Shown one piece after another: positions 35,058-45,461 of a DNA stretch of 64,000 nt (within the stretch, counting starts at the first letter, position 1; every line of letters starts with the position of its first letter). The DNA is from Marinobacter litoralis (GTDB lineage: Bacteria > Pseudomonadota > Gammaproteobacteria > Pseudomonadales > Oleiphilaceae), in assembly GCF_016427555.1 (NCBI RefSeq), contig NZ_JAELVS010000001.1:930001-994000 (forward strand), given 5' to 3'. A model generated the notes under the pieces. The model was given only the letters and a program-made list of their open reading frames with translations, was not told the origin of the DNA and did no database searches. Position numbers and translations under genes: made by a program.

Positions 35058-38000
35058 TGTTGCGCACATTCATCGACCGGCCGATTTTCGCGACGGTCAT
35101 TTCAATCATTATTACCTTGGGCGGTGCGCTGGCACTGCTCGGATTGCCGGTGGAGCAATACCCGAACGTGGTGCCGCCGCAAGTTGTGGTGGACGGGCGA
35201 TTCCCGGGTGCCAGTGCCGACGTGATTTCCGATTCCGTGGTTGCACCGCTGGAGCAGGAGATCAACGGCGTTGACGACATGATCTATCTGGAATCCAGTG
35301 CAACCGACTCCGGCAGTTTCCGGATCTCGGTGTCATTCGAGATCGGTACCGATCCGGACCAGGCGACCATCAACGTAAACAACCGGGTTCAGCAAGCGCT
35401 GGCGCGACTGCCGCAATCCGTTCGTAACCAAGGCCTCAAAGTAGAGGCCCGGTCCACCTCGATTCTGCAGGTGATTGCGCTGTCGTCTCCGGATAATTCC
35501 ATGGACGTGGTGGAAATCTCCAACTACGCCTTGTTGAACGTGCTCGACGAGCTGGTTCGGTTGCCGGGCATTGGTAATGCCTCGTTGTTTGGTGCGCAGG
35601 ATTACTCGATGCGAATCTGGCTCCGGCCGGACAAGCTGGCTCAGTTTGAATTGACGCCGGGTGATGTGGCGAACGCATTGCGTGCGCAAAACGCCCAGTT
35701 TGCCGCGGGTCGAATCGGCGCGGAACCGGCTCCGAAGGGGCAGGCCTTCACCTTCAGTGTGTCGGCCCCCGGCCGCCTGACCAGCCCGGACGAGTTTGGC
35801 GAAGTGATCTTGCGCAGTGACGAGCAGGGCGCTGCCCTGCGTTTGAAAGATGTTGCGCGCATTGAGCTGGGCGCTCTGAACTACGACTTTGCCGCCATCT
35901 ATAACGGCGATGCGACGGTGCCCATGGGTATCTATCTGCAGCCGGGTGCCAACGCGCTGGATGCTGCGGAAGCGGTGAACAAGGCCATGGCGGAAATTTC
36001 GGACCGGTTCCCGGAAGGTCTGGAGTACAGTGTTCCCTATGACACTACCCGCTTTATCGATATCTCCATTCAGGAGGTGTTCAGCACCTTTATTATGGCG
36101 GTGGTGTTGGTGGTTCTGGTGACCTTCCTGTTCCTGCAAAACCTCAGTGCCACCCTGATACCGCTGATGGCTATCCCGGTGTCTCTGATTGGTACGTTTG
36201 CCGGCATGCAGGCGCTGGGCTTCTCAGTGAACTTGTTGACCTTATTCGGGTTGATATTGGCCATCGGGGTGGTGGTGGATAACGCCATCATCATCATGGA
36301 AAACGCCGAGCGGTTGATCAAAGAAAAAGGTATGACTGCCTACGATGCCGCAGTGACCACCATTGGCCAGGTTTCCGGTGCGGTAGTTTCGTCAACGCTG
36401 GTACTGGTGGCGGTGTTTGCGCCGGTGGCGTTTCTGGGCGGGCTCAGTGGCGAATTGTACCGGCAGTTTGCGATCACCATAGCGGTGTCGGTGGTTATTT
36501 CCGGCGTTGTGGCGCTGACGCTTACGCCAGCCATGTGTGCGATGCTGCTGGGTAAAGAAAGCAAGCAGCTGACCGTGTTCCGCTGGTTTGATGCCGGCTT
36601 CAATAAGTTGACTGAAGGCTTCTCCGGCGTGGTGGACTGGCTGCTGAAACACGCGGTTGTGGGTGTGCTGTTGTTTGCGGCCATGCTGGGCAGCGTGGTG
36701 TTCCTGATGAACAAGATGCCTTCAGGGCTGGTGCCGCAGGAAGATCAGGGCTTTGTGCTGGCGGCTTATGCATTGCCTCCGGTGTCGGCCATGAGCCGCA
36801 CGGAAGATGCCCGGGATGAATTGACGGCGAAAATGAAAAGCCTGCCGGAAGTGAAAGATGTGGTGGCCTTTGCCGGTTTCGACATCATCTCCAGTGCACT
36901 GCGCACCAACAGTGGTGTCGCGTTTGTGACGCTTGAAGATTGGGCGGAGCGTGAAGGCGAGGGCCAGGGTGCCGCCGATATAGCCAAGAAGATCATGGGC
37001 ATTGGCTTTGGTATGCCCGAAGCCTTCGTGATTGCCTTTACGCCGCCACCGATCCAAGGGTTATCGACCACCGGCGGTGTGGAAGGCTACATTCAGGCTC
37101 GCGGTGGCCGTACCCCGGCGGAGATCAAGGCGATGGCGGACAAGTTCACTCAGGCGGCGAATGCGCGCCCGGAGCTGACCAACGTGCGAGTGACGCTGGA
37201 CACCGGTATTCCCCGTTACAAGGCGAATGTGGACCGTGAGAAGGCTCAGGCGGCCGGTGTACCGATCGACCAGATCTTTACCACCATGCAGAGCACCTTT
37301 GGTGGCTTGTATGTGAACGACTTTACGCTGGAGGGCCGCAACTGGCAGGTGAACCTTCAGTCGGAAGGCGAGTTCCGCAGCCATCCGGGCGATTTGCGGA
37401 AGGTGTTTGTGCGCTCCAACTATGGCGAGATGATTCCGCTCAGCTCGTTGGTTGAATTGGAGCGTACCAGTGGGCCGGATATTCTGAACCGCTTTAACGT
37501 GTACCCGGCGGCGAAGCTGCTGGCTGACCCCGGCCCGGGTTATACCACCGGTGCGGCGCTGGCTGCGTTGGAGGCGGTTGCGGCTGAGCAGTTTGATCGG
37601 GACACCTTGGTTGGCTGGACCGGTGAAGCCTATCAGTTGCAGGATTCCGCAGACTCCGGTGCCATGGCGTTTGGCATGGGGTTGTTGCTGGTGTTCCTGA
37701 TTCTGGCGGCTCAATATGAGCGTTGGGGTTTGCCGGTGGCGGTGGCAACCGCGGTTCCGTTTGGGGTGTTTGGGGCGGCCTTGGCGTCTTTGTGGCGTGG
37801 CTTCCCGAACGATATTTATTTCCAGGTGGGGCTGTTGGTACTGATCGGGCTGGCGGCGAAGAACGCGATTCTGATTGTGGAGTTTGCGGCTCAGAACCGG
37901 AAATCGGGTATGAGTTCGTTTGAGGCGGCCAGTGCGGCAGCGCGACAGCGTTTCCGGGCGATTATGATGACGGCGTTGACCTTTATTGTGGGGTCTTTGC

Positions 38001-38167
38001 CGTTGGCGTTCAGTTCCGGCGCGGGTGCGGTGAGTCGTCAGGAGATTGGTACGGTGGTGGTTGGCGGGATGCTGGCGGCCAGTACCTTGGCGCTGTTTTT
38101 TGTGCCTTTATTCTATAAGTTGATTGAGGACTTTGGGGATTGGCGCAAGCAGCGTAAGAAGGCCTGA
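35057..38167 (+). CDS. RND efflux permease, AcrB-like, with Asp-Asn relay in TM4
   Basis: A 1036-residue drug/proton antiporter with the full RND layout. TM1 is near residues 10-28, the first porter domain follows, and TM4 reads [24 protein letters not shown] second porter domain and TM10 with the relay Lys ([17 protein letters not shown]) complete it. In AcrB two adjacent Asp in TM4 carry protons; here the second is Asn409, while Asp408 is kept. This is seen in some other RND branches. [19 protein letters not shown] loop also matches the AcrB/MexF type. No outer-membrane channel gene follows. A terminator lies 43 bases downstream. Confidence 0.93.
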   Translation: MLRTFIDRPIFATVISIIITLGGALALLGLPVEQYPNVVPPQVVVDGRFPGASADVISDSVVAPLEQEINGVDDMIYLESSATDSGSFRISVSFEIGTDPDQATINVNNRVQQALARLPQSVRNQGLKVEARSTSILQVIALSSPDNSMDVVEISNYALLNVLDELVRLPGIGNASLFGAQDYSMRIWLRPDKLAQFELTPGDVANALRAQNAQFAAGRIGAEPAPKGQAFTFSVSAPGRLTSPDEFGEVILRSDEQGAALRLKDVARIELGALNYDFAAIYNGDATVPMGIYLQPGANALDAAEAVNKAMAEISDRFPEGLEYSVPYDTTRFIDISIQEVFSTFIMAVVLVVLVTFLFLQNLSATLIPLMAIPVSLIGTFAGMQALGFSVNLLTLFGLILAIGVVVDNAIIIMENAERLIKEKGMTAYDAAVTTIGQVSGAVVSSTLVLVAVFAPVAFLGGLSGELYRQFAITIAVSVVISGVVALTLTPAMCAMLLGKESKQLTVFRWFDAGFNKLTEGFSGVVDWLLKHAVVGVLLFAAMLGSVVFLMNKMPSGLVPQEDQGFVLAAYALPPVSAMSRTEDARDELTAKMKSLPEVKDVVAFAGFDIISSALRTNSGVAFVTLEDWAEREGEGQGAADIAKKIMGIGFGMPEAFVIAFTPPPIQGLSTTGGVEGYIQARGGRTPAEIKAMADKFTQAANARPELTNVRVTLDTGIPRYKANVDREKAQAAGVPIDQIFTTMQSTFGGLYVNDFTLEGRNWQVNLQSEGEFRSHPGDLRKVFVRSNYGEMIPLSSLVELERTSGPDILNRFNVYPAAKLLADPGPGYTTGAALAALEAVAAEQFDRDTLVGWTGEAYQLQDSADSGAMAFGMGLLLVFLILAAQYERWGLPVAVATAVPFGVFGAALASLWRGFPNDIYFQVGLLVLIGLAAKNAILIVEFAAQNRKSGMSSFEAASAAARQRFRAIMMTALTFIVGSLPLAFSSGAGAVSRQEIGTVVVGGMLAASTLALFFVPLFYKLIEDFGDWRKQRKKA

Positions 38168-38209
38168 CGATTCGAGCTGACTTCGGTCAGTTCTTCGTGA
38201 ATGTCATTG

Positions 38210-38244
38210 AACCGCCTTGGGTTTCTGCCCTTGGCGGTTTTTTG
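38210..38244 (+). terminator. Intrinsic terminator of the second RND operon
   Basis: AACCGCC (38210-38216) pairs with GGCGGTT (38233-38239), with an inner GGG/CCC pairing, and ends in a run of T. Confidence 0.85.
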
Positions 38245-38271
38245 TTGTTATGCTGCTTTTGGAGTAAGAAC

Positions 38272-38380
38272 CGGCAGAGGGAAGGCGCTTCCAAAAACCG
38301 CTCCTTCGGCACATCCATGTGGCGCTTCTGCTCCGCCATCCATGGCTGCGCACATTTTTGGAAGCGCCTCCCCTCTGCCG
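38272..38380. repeat. Long hairpin repeat, copy A
   Basis: The arms at 38272-38297 and 38355-38380 are complementary over 26 bp with one mismatch. They enclose a 57-base loop which, read on the minus strand, matches the loop of the copy at 61 kb in 50 of 57 positions. The loop contains two small hairpins, each with a GG apex (GCCATGGATGGC and CACATGGATGTG). The element sits directly before the ribosome binding site of the EgtB/SenA-type gene. The short frames across it are spurious. Confidence 0.9.
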
Positions 38381-38422
38381 ATTCCCCGACGCAGGGAGAT
38401 ATTTTCAGTGGAGCAAAACTCG

Positions 38423-39724
38423 ATGTCTGTTTCTGAGACAAAAGCCCAGTTGCTTGATGAACTGATGCTCGCCCGAATTCGAACAGAACAACTCATCAAT
38501 TCGTTATCCGACACCCAGTTGGATGTTCCCTATCACCCCGGTGTGAATCCGCCGCTGTGGGAGATGGGGCATTCGGCGTTTTTCTATGAGGTGTTTGTTT
38601 TCAAGCTGCTGGACGGTTTGGCGAGTTATAACCCGGCGATGGATGATCTGTGGGATTCGTTTCATGTTCAGCATCGGGATCGCTGGCGGCGGGATTTGTT
38701 TCCCGGGCGGGAGGAGACGCTGGCGTATTTTCGTACGGTTTATGACCGGGTGGCGGAGCGCATTCGGCAGTGTGAGCTGACGGATCAGGAGTTGTATCTG
38801 TATCGCTATGCGATTTTTCACCAGAACATGCACATTGAGTCGTTGATCTGGTGTCGCCAGACGGTGGAGTATCCGGCACCGCCGGATTTTGTGGGTGATC
38901 GGCCAGCGCCGGGTGAGGCGGTCGCCGGGGATGTGGAGGTGCCGGCGGGGCGTTGGGTGATTGGGATGCCGGGTGCTTCGGAGGCGTACGCGGGGGCGGA
39001 TTTTGCCTTTGATGCGGAAAAGCCGCGGTTTGAGGTGCAGTTGCCGGGGTTTGCGATCAGTCGCACGCTGGTGACGAATCGTGAGTTTTTGGCGTTTGTG
39101 AAGGACGGCGGTTATCAGCGGCCGGAGTTGTGGTCGTTTGGTGGGCGGCAGTGGTTGGAGTCGTCTCCGGGCCACCCGGTATATTGGCGGTGTCATGAGG
39201 GACAGTGGCAGGTTCGGTTGTTTAATCGCTGGTTGCCGTTGAATCCCGATGCACCGGTGACGCATGTTTCTTATTGGGAAGCCGAGGCTTGGTGTCGCTG
39301 GATTGGGCGGCGTCTGCCAACGGAGTATGAGTGGGAGGTGGCCGCTTTGGCGAACCGGCCGGGTGAGCTGTTCCGGCGTTACCCTTGGGGCAATGAGGCG
39401 CCGGATGCGTCACGTGCGGATATGAATGGGCGTTCGATGGCGCAGAATCGGGTGTTTGATTATCCGGCGGGTGACAGTGCGTTTGGCTGTCGGCAGATGC
39501 TGGGGTCGGTGTGGGAGTGGACCAGCGATCAGTTTTTGCCGTACGACGGCTTCAAGGTGGATATGTACCCGTTTATGTCAACGCTGCAGTTCGGTGACCA
39601 CAAGGTGACTCGTGGCGGGAGTTGTGCCACGACTTCAAGCCTGATTCGTGGCACCTATCGGCAGGCGTATCTGCCTCAGAGGAACGATGTGTTTACGGGT
39701 TTCCGTACCTGCGCTTTAGGTTGA
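38423..39724 (+). CDS. EgtB/SenA-family iron-dependent sulfoxide/selenoxide synthase-like protein
   Basis: A 433-residue two-domain protein. The N-terminal DinB-like domain (about residues 10-150) carries a His-x3-His-x-Glu iron motif in FHQNMHIESLIW plus an earlier His in WEMGHSAFFYE. The C-terminal formylglycine-enzyme-like (FGE-sulfatase) domain (about 170-433) has WEAEAWCRWIGRRLPTEYEWE, YPWGNE, MLGSVWEWTSDQF, VTRGGSC and a GFRTCALG end. EgtB joins cysteine or glutathione-cysteine to trimethylhistidine for ergothioneine; SenA uses selenosugars for selenoneine. No egtD, senB or senC is in the window, so the exact reaction is undecided. An alternative GTG 15 bases upstream has a better ribosome binding site. 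Confidence 0.82.
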   Translation: MSVSETKAQLLDELMLARIRTEQLINSLSDTQLDVPYHPGVNPPLWEMGHSAFFYEVFVFKLLDGLASYNPAMDDLWDSFHVQHRDRWRRDLFPGREETLAYFRTVYDRVAERIRQCELTDQELYLYRYAIFHQNMHIESLIWCRQTVEYPAPPDFVGDRPAPGEAVAGDVEVPAGRWVIGMPGASEAYAGADFAFDAEKPRFEVQLPGFAISRTLVTNREFLAFVKDGGYQRPELWSFGGRQWLESSPGHPVYWRCHEGQWQVRLFNRWLPLNPDAPVTHVSYWEAEAWCRWIGRRLPTEYEWEVAALANRPGELFRRYPWGNEAPDASRADMNGRSMAQNRVFDYPAGDSAFGCRQMLGSVWEWTSDQFLPYDGFKVDMYPFMSTLQFGDHKVTRGGSCATTSSLIRGTYRQAYLPQRNDVFTGFRTCALG

Positions 39725-41314
39725 TTGCTGATTGGACTGAGAAAGTGTTACCTCGGGTTCGGAGAATTCCGGGGCTATTTGCTCCAGGTGGCTGGCCAAG
39801 GCAACGCCGGTTTCGCTCATGGTGAGGTAGGCTTCGTTGGCACCGGCTTCGCGAATGCGTTCGGCTTCGTCCTCAAACATGGTGTGGGCGACAATGTAGC
39901 CGGTGAAACCGAGCTTTCTCAGCATGCGCGCGGCGATCAGTTTGGCTTCGATATCCCCCATTGCGAGAATGACGGCTTCCACCGAGGGCATGTGCAGGGC
40001 TTCCCAGAAAGTGTTGTCTTCCGCGTCGGCGTAGACCACGTTACGCCCCTGTTTTTGGTGTCGCGCAACTTTGGCTAAATCGGAATCCAAAGCCATAAGC
40101 CGGGCTTCGGTGTCGCGCAGTGTATCGTAGGCGGCGGTTCCGGTTCGCCCCATGCCCATTACAACAACCCGGGTATCACCCAAGGATATCGGCAGTTCAT
40201 CCGGGTGCCGTCGGTCGTTTTCGAACGGCACGAGGCGATGGCTCCAGCGCTCATACAGTGGGTGCGCCAACCGGTTGAGCGGCGCGGATATCAGAAAGGA
40301 CAAGGCGACCGACAAGGCCAGTGGGACCAGCCATTCGGGCAGGGCAACGCTGGCCACAATCAGGCCAAATTCGCTGTAGTTGGTCAGCGCCAATGAGGTC
40401 AGGAAGCTGCTGCGCGCACGCAGGCGGAAAAGCAGCATGAGGAAGAAGAATAAAATACCCTTCAAGGGCAGGATCAAGGCCACAACAACGGCGAAGAGGA
40501 TGGCATCTTTGCCTGGCAGGCCGTCAATGCCGATTTGCAGAAAGAACCCCACCAGGAAGATTTCTTTCACGCTCCACAGGGACTTGGCCAGTTCCTGACT
40601 TCTCGGGTGATTAGCGAGAATGGCTCCAAACACCAGAGCGCCCAGTTCCGAGCTGAGCCCGACCGCCTGAAAGCCCAGGCCCCCCAGCACCAATGCCAGC
40701 ACAAGCCCCAGCAACACCAGAAGTTCTTCGTGGCCGCTTGCGTCCAGCAGCTTGTAAAGAACAGGGCGAAGTAACGGCAGGCCAAACACGATCAGTGCCC
40801 ATTGCGACGGTGTTTGCCCGGCGGCGAGACTCATCACCACCAGCGCGATCAAGTCCTGCATGATCAGGATGCCAATCGACACCCGCCCGTGGAAAGCGCG
40901 CAGTTCACGTTTGTTTTCCAGTACTTTTGCGGCCAACACGGTTGAGGAGAACGATAGGGCGATCGCCAGCATCAGCGCGGTGTACCAGCTCACTTCGAGA
41001 ATCAGATAAATGCCGGGGGCGAACACCAGAGCGGTGATCGAAAAGTGCAGCAGGCTGCCGCCGATGACTTCCGGGCTGAACACCGATTTCAGTTTCAGTT
41101 TGAGCCCGACGGTAAAGAGCATGAGCAGAACGCCCAGATGGGCGATGTGATCCAGCACGGCGGTGGGTTCTGGCGAGATCGGGATGGACGGGTTAGCGGC
41201 CATGGCGCTGAGGATAAACCCCGCGGCGAGATAGCCGATCAGCGGTGGCAGGTGCACCGTTTTGATCAGCAGGCCGAGGCCAAAGGCAAATGAAATCCAG
41301 ATCGCTTCAGGCAT
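39716..41314 (-). CDS. CPA2 (Kef-type) cation/proton antiporter with TrkA-N domain
   Basis: A 532-residue protein. About twelve membrane segments (residues 1-360) are of the Na/H-exchanger fold, including FSSTVLAAKVLENKRELRAFHGRVSIGILIMQDLIALVV, the conserved regulatory/ion region of KefB/KefC-like proteins. A cytoplasmic NAD-binding TrkA-N domain follows (about 385-500, TRVVVMGMGRTGTAAYDTLRD). It exports potassium or sodium in exchange for protons. No KefF/KefG ancillary quinone reductase gene is adjacent. Its 3' end overlaps the EgtB/SenA-like gene by 9 bases tail to tail. Confidence 0.88.
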   Translation of the reverse strand: MPEAIWISFAFGLGLLIKTVHLPPLIGYLAAGFILSAMAANPSIPISPEPTAVLDHIAHLGVLLMLFTVGLKLKLKSVFSPEVIGGSLLHFSITALVFAPGIYLILEVSWYTALMLAIALSFSSTVLAAKVLENKRELRAFHGRVSIGILIMQDLIALVVMSLAAGQTPSQWALIVFGLPLLRPVLYKLLDASGHEELLVLLGLVLALVLGGLGFQAVGLSSELGALVFGAILANHPRSQELAKSLWSVKEIFLVGFFLQIGIDGLPGKDAILFAVVVALILPLKGILFFFLMLLFRLRARSSFLTSLALTNYSEFGLIVASVALPEWLVPLALSVALSFLISAPLNRLAHPLYERWSHRLVPFENDRRHPDELPISLGDTRVVVMGMGRTGTAAYDTLRDTEARLMALDSDLAKVARHQKQGRNVVYADAEDNTFWEALHMPSVEAVILAMGDIEAKLIAARMLRKLGFTGYIVAHTMFEDEAERIREAGANEAYLTMSETGVALASHLEQIAPEFSEPEVTLSQSNQQST

Positions 41315-41385
41315 GAAAGGCCCTTACCGGGGAACAGAGCAAGAAGGCTACCTTGTTTTTTCCCCGTGTTGAAGTCGATTAACGG

Positions 41386-42354
41386 CTAACGGGCTGCCAT
41401 TTGATCTGTGTCTTTTTCTGACCGGTAAGGTTTGGAGAACTGGAGAAACAACTCAGCGGATTCTTTCGGTATCTCGATCATCGGTGCATGGCCAATGCCC
41501 TCAAGGACAGTGAGCTCAGCGCCGGGAATGTCTCGCTTGAACAGATCGCCGTTACGGTAATCCAGAACGCGATCTTCTTTGCCCCAGACAATCAGCACCG
41601 GATCTTCGATACGCTTGATCGCATCACGAAAATCGGTATTCAGGCCCGCTTCTCGGATGTCGGAGAAGATGACCTTGTTGATGTCTTGATTGGCAATGGC
41701 TTTTTCTTCCATCACACCGAGGATTGGCCAGGGGATAAAGGGCTTCTCTTCCATGGCGAAGTCGATCAAGCGTTCGAAGTCTCCCGGTTTGGATGGGATG
41801 AGGGGGTTTTCTCCGTCGAGCACCAGATCCGTGAGTTCGCTCGGGTATTCCAGGATGCCGGCGGGGTTGAACAGAACGGCGGTTTTGATCTGTTCGGGGT
41901 AGGTAGCGGCATAGAGTGCGGTAATTGCGCCGCCCATGGAGTTGCCCATCATGTGCGCTTTATCGATGTTCAGCGCCGAAAGTATGCGGGCAAGGTGGCT
42001 GACTTGCTGCTCCAGCCGGTAGCCAAGATCCAGCGGTTTGCTGCTGTCGCCGTGGCCCGGTAGGTCGATGGCGTATACGTTGAAATCATCGGTGAGTTCG
42101 CCAGCCATGCGGGTCCAGTTGTCTTTATTGGCGGCAAAGCCGTGTACCAGAACGATGGTGTCCCCGTTGTTGGACTCAATATTTTTCAGATAGGCAATTT
42201 CCAGATCACCCACGGTTATCCGGCTGGCTTCCAGTCCGGCGCCTGTGCGTTCCCAGTCAATCGCGGCGTCGTAGATCTCCTGCCGCGAGCAGGCAGTGGT
42301 TAGCAGCACAGTTAAACACAGCAGCGCTAGCGTTAGCGGTGATGATTTCAGCAT
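41386..42354 (-). CDS. Alpha/beta-hydrolase lipoprotein
   Basis: A 322-residue protein. The start gives MLKSSPLTLALLCLTVLLTTACSRQ, a lipoprotein signal (Cys22); a 31-codon upstream extension lacks signal features. The hydrolase core shows the oxyanion HGFAANKDNW, the nucleophile elbow GNSMGGAI (Ser), an Asp in VWGKEDRVLDYR and the His in GIGHAPMIEIP, a complete catalytic triad. It resembles esterases/lipases of the 2-hydroxymuconate-hydrolase type, here attached to a membrane lipid. The substrate is unknown. It follows purD on the same strand beyond a terminator, so it is a separate unit. Confidence 0.85.
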   Translation of the reverse strand: MLKSSPLTLALLCLTVLLTTACSRQEIYDAAIDWERTGAGLEASRITVGDLEIAYLKNIESNNGDTIVLVHGFAANKDNWTRMAGELTDDFNVYAIDLPGHGDSSKPLDLGYRLEQQVSHLARILSALNIDKAHMMGNSMGGAITALYAATYPEQIKTAVLFNPAGILEYPSELTDLVLDGENPLIPSKPGDFERLIDFAMEEKPFIPWPILGVMEEKAIANQDINKVIFSDIREAGLNTDFRDAIKRIEDPVLIVWGKEDRVLDYRNGDLFKRDIPGAELTVLEGIGHAPMIEIPKESAELFLQFSKPYRSEKDTDQMAAR

Positions 42355-42414
42355 AGGTCTGGCCCCCCGGGGTGTCTGGCCGTTCGTTCCATGGAAGGGG
42401 GTATACATTAAGGC

Positions 42415-42442
42415 ATAAAAAAGCCCGGTCAATGACCGGGCT
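42415..42442 (-). terminator. Intrinsic terminator of the purHD unit
   Basis: On the minus strand AGCCCGGTC (42442-42434) pairs with GACCGGGCT (42430-42422) and is followed by six T, 28 bases after the purD stop. Confidence 0.92.
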
Positions 42443-42469
42443 GACAATGCGTGTGAACGGCGTTACAAA

Positions 42470-43756
42470 TCAGCCTTGTTCACGGGCGATGGCCCGATAT
42501 GCAATGTCTTTACGGCAGAATACGCCGTTCCAATCCACTTTTTCGGCCAGTTCGTAGGCGCGTTGCTGAGCTTCGGTGACGGTGTTGCCGAGGGCGGTGG
42601 CGCAGAGTACGCGACCGCCGTTAGTGACCACTTCACCGTCTTTCAGGCTGGTGCCGGCGTGGAAGACTTTTTCGCCGTCTACTTCGGTTTCGGGCAGGCC
42701 GGAGATTACATCGCCTTTGTTGTAACTGCCGGGATAACCGCCGGCGGCCAGAACAATGCCCACCGAGGCGCGCTCATCCCACACGGAATCACACTGATCC
42801 AGAGTGCCGTCCACCGCTGCCAGAGACAGCTCGACGATGTCCGATTTCATTCGCAGCATGATCGGTTGGGTTTCCGGATCACCAAAGCGACAGTTGAACT
42901 CGATGACCTTGGGCGCGCCCTGGGTGTCGATCATCAAGCCGGCGTAGAGGAAGCCCTTATAAGGATGGCCTTCTGCCGCCATGCCGTTAACGGTCGGCAT
43001 GATCACTTCGTCCATGATGCGCTGGTGCACATCGGGTGTGACCACGGGAGCAGGGGAATACGCACCCATACCACCGGTGTTCGGGCCGGTGTCGCCGTCG
43101 CCCACGCGTTTGTGGTCTTGGGAGGTGGCCATGGCAAGAACGTTCTTGCCATCCACCATAACGATGAAGGAGGCTTCTTCGCCGTCGAGGAATTCTTCGA
43201 CAACCACACGGCTGCCGGCCTCACCAAAGGCGTTGCCTGCCAGCATATCGCGGATCGCGTCTTCGGCTTCTTCCAAAGTCGTGGCAACGATGACGCCTTT
43301 GCCGGCAGCCAGGCCATCGGCTTTAACGACAATCGGTGCGCCTTTTTCACGAACGTAGGCGAGGGCTTCGTCAACGTCGGTGAAGTTGGCGTAATCAGCC
43401 GTCGGGATCTTCTGGCGCGCCAGGAAGTCCTTGGTGAAGGCCTTGGAACCCTCAAGCTGGGCCGCACCGGCGCTCGGGCCGAAGATGCGTAAACCGCGTT
43501 CTTCAAATTTATCGACTACGCCAGCCACCAGCGGGGCTTCCGGGCCAACGATGGTCAGGCCAACGTTGTTCTGTTCGGCGAAGTTGGCCAGACCGTCGAG
43601 ATCCATAACGTCCAGATTGACGTTCTCCAGACCGGGCTCGCGGGCGGTGCCAGCGTTACCCGGTGCGACAAAAACCTTCTCAGCCAATGGTGATTGGGCG
43701 GCTTTCCAGGCCAGTGCGTGCTCGCGTCCGCCACTGCCGATAATCAGAATGTTCAT
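42470..43756 (-). CDS. purD: Phosphoribosylamine-glycine ligase (GARS)
   Basis: A 428-residue ATP-grasp enzyme joining phosphoribosylamine and glycine in purine synthesis. It starts MNILIIGSGGREHALAWKAAQS, the family N-terminus. It also shows the ATP-grasp loop PIVVKADGLAAGKGVIVA, and RFGDPETQPIMLRMKSD with Mg ligands. Length matches E. coli PurD (429). It lies 22 bases after purH in the same direction, the classic purHD pair. Confidence 0.97.
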   Translation of the reverse strand: MNILIIGSGGREHALAWKAAQSPLAEKVFVAPGNAGTAREPGLENVNLDVMDLDGLANFAEQNNVGLTIVGPEAPLVAGVVDKFEERGLRIFGPSAGAAQLEGSKAFTKDFLARQKIPTADYANFTDVDEALAYVREKGAPIVVKADGLAAGKGVIVATTLEEAEDAIRDMLAGNAFGEAGSRVVVEEFLDGEEASFIVMVDGKNVLAMATSQDHKRVGDGDTGPNTGGMGAYSPAPVVTPDVHQRIMDEVIMPTVNGMAAEGHPYKGFLYAGLMIDTQGAPKVIEFNCRFGDPETQPIMLRMKSDIVELSLAAVDGTLDQCDSVWDERASVGIVLAAGGYPGSYNKGDVISGLPETEVDGEKVFHAGTSLKDGEVVTNGGRVLCATALGNTVTEAQQRAYELAEKVDWNGVFCRKDIAYRAIAREQG

Positions 43757-43778
43757 GTTGTGCTCCTGAATGCTGTGA

Positions 43779-45359
43779 TCAGTGACGGAAGTGGCGCATG
43801 CCGGTGAAGACCATGGCGATGCCGTGTTCGTTGGCAGCGTCGATCACTTCCTGGTCGCGCATGGAACCACCGGGCTGAATTACTGCGGTGATTCCTGCAG
43901 CAGCGGCCGCATCGATGCCATCACGGAACGGGAAGAAGGCGTCGGAGGACATCACCGAACCTTTTACTTCCAGACCTTCGTCGGCGGCTTTGATGCCGGC
44001 GATCTTGGCGCTGTATACCCGGCTCATCTGGCCGGCGCCGACACCGATGGTGCGGCCGGCTTTGGCGTAAACGATGGCGTTGGACTTAACGTACTTGGCC
44101 ACTTCCCAGGCGAACAGCAGGTCGTTCAGTTCCTGTTCAGTGGGTTGGCGATCGGTTACTACCTTGACGTCTTCCATCGCGACCATGCCCAGGTCGCGGT
44201 CCTGAACCAGCAGGCCGCCGGTAACGCGCTTGTAGTCCATGGTCTTGGCGCGGTGGCTGTCGAATTCGCCACAGGCCAGCAGGCGCACGTTCTTCTTGGT
44301 CGATACGATTTCTACCGCTTCGGGCGCGATGCTAGGGGCAATGATGACTTCCACAAACTGACGATCAACGATGGCCTTGGCGGTTTTCGCATCCAGTTCG
44401 CGGTTGAAGGCGATGATGCCGCCGAAGGCTGAGGTCGGGTCGGTGGCGAAGGCCAGGTCGTAGGCCTGAAGAATGTCGGCACCAATGGCAACGCCGCAGG
44501 GGTTGGCGTGCTTAACGATAACGCAGGCTGGGTCAGCGAAAGGCTTTACGCACTCCAGCGCAGCGTCGGTATCGGCAACGTTGTTGTAGCTCAGCTCTTT
44601 GCCTTGCAACTGTTTGGCAGTGGCAACACAAGCTTCACGGGGGTTGGTCTCGGCGTAGAAAGCGGCGCGCTGGTGCGGGTTTTCGCCGTAACGCATGTCC
44701 TGAACCTTCACAAACTGGGTGTTGAAGGTGCGCGGGAAGTCAGCGTTGTCGTTGTCGGGAGTGCGCCCGCCCAGATAGTTGGCGATGGCACCGTCGTAAC
44801 CCGCGGTATGTTCGAACGCTTTGACGGCCAGATCGAAACGGGTGTTGTAGGTCAGGTCGCCGTCGTTCTCTTCGAGTTCTTTCAGCACACGGCTGTAGTC
44901 CGTCGAGTTAACAACAATGGCGACGTCGTTGTGGTTTTTGGCCGCAGCGCGAACCATGGTCGGGCCACCGATGTCGATGTTTTCGATGGCGGTCGCCAGA
45001 TCGCAATCCGGTTTCGCCACGGTATCTTCGAACGGGTAGAGGTTGACCACCACCATGTCGATCGGATTGATGCCGTGCTCGGCCATGATCGCGTCGTCAG
45101 TACCGCGACGGCCCAGAACGCCACCGTGAATCTTCGGATGCAGGGTTTTCACCCGGCCGTCCATCATTTCCGGGAAACCGGTGTAATCAGACACTTCGGT
45201 GACCGGTACCTTGTTTTCCTGCAGCAGCCGGAAGGTGCCGCCAGTAGACAGCAGCTCAATGCCGCGTTCGGTCAGGGCACGTGCGAAATCGACGATGCCG
45301 GTTTTATCACTCACGCTGATCAGGGCGCGACGGACGGGGGTGTTAGCCTGGTTTGCCAT
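43779..45359 (-). CDS. purH: Bifunctional AICAR transformylase/IMP cyclohydrolase
   Basis: A 526-residue protein catalysing the last two steps of IMP synthesis. The N-terminal cyclohydrolase domain (MGS-like) begins [20 protein letters not shown] and continues [10 protein letters not shown] and [16 protein letters not shown]. The C-terminal transformylase domain has the catalytic Lys-His ([12 protein letters not shown]) and [13 protein letters not shown], ending in [30 protein letters not shown]. Length is typical. It is separated from fis upstream by a terminator and 102 bases, which should hold its promoter. Confidence 0.97.
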   Translation of the reverse strand: MANQANTPVRRALISVSDKTGIVDFARALTERGIELLSTGGTFRLLQENKVPVTEVSDYTGFPEMMDGRVKTLHPKIHGGVLGRRGTDDAIMAEHGINPIDMVVVNLYPFEDTVAKPDCDLATAIENIDIGGPTMVRAAAKNHNDVAIVVNSTDYSRVLKELEENDGDLTYNTRFDLAVKAFEHTAGYDGAIANYLGGRTPDNDNADFPRTFNTQFVKVQDMRYGENPHQRAAFYAETNPREACVATAKQLQGKELSYNNVADTDAALECVKPFADPACVIVKHANPCGVAIGADILQAYDLAFATDPTSAFGGIIAFNRELDAKTAKAIVDRQFVEVIIAPSIAPEAVEIVSTKKNVRLLACGEFDSHRAKTMDYKRVTGGLLVQDRDLGMVAMEDVKVVTDRQPTEQELNDLLFAWEVAKYVKSNAIVYAKAGRTIGVGAGQMSRVYSAKIAGIKAADEGLEVKGSVMSSDAFFPFRDGIDAAAAAGITAVIQPGGSMRDQEVIDAANEHGIAMVFTGMRHFRH

Positions 45360-45411
45360 GGTTCAGTTTCTTCGCTGTTCAGATAAGCCGGGGGTTAGCC
45401 TGAATATAAAG

Positions 45412-45443
45412 AACAAAGGCCTCGCGAACGAATCCGGGAGGCC
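45412..45443 (-). terminator. Intrinsic terminator after fis
   Basis: On the minus strand GGCCTC (45443-45438) pairs with GAGGCC (45423-45418) and runs into TTTGTTCTTT, 18 bases after the fis stop. Confidence 0.75.
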
Positions 45444-45461
45444 CTTGAGGGTCGTGTCTGA

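Noticed and set aside
38187..38514. Several short reading frames over the hairpin repeat at 38.3 kb, and similar ones at 57.3 and 61.1 kb
   Set aside because: They are translations of a non-coding palindromic repeat and exist in several frames at once.
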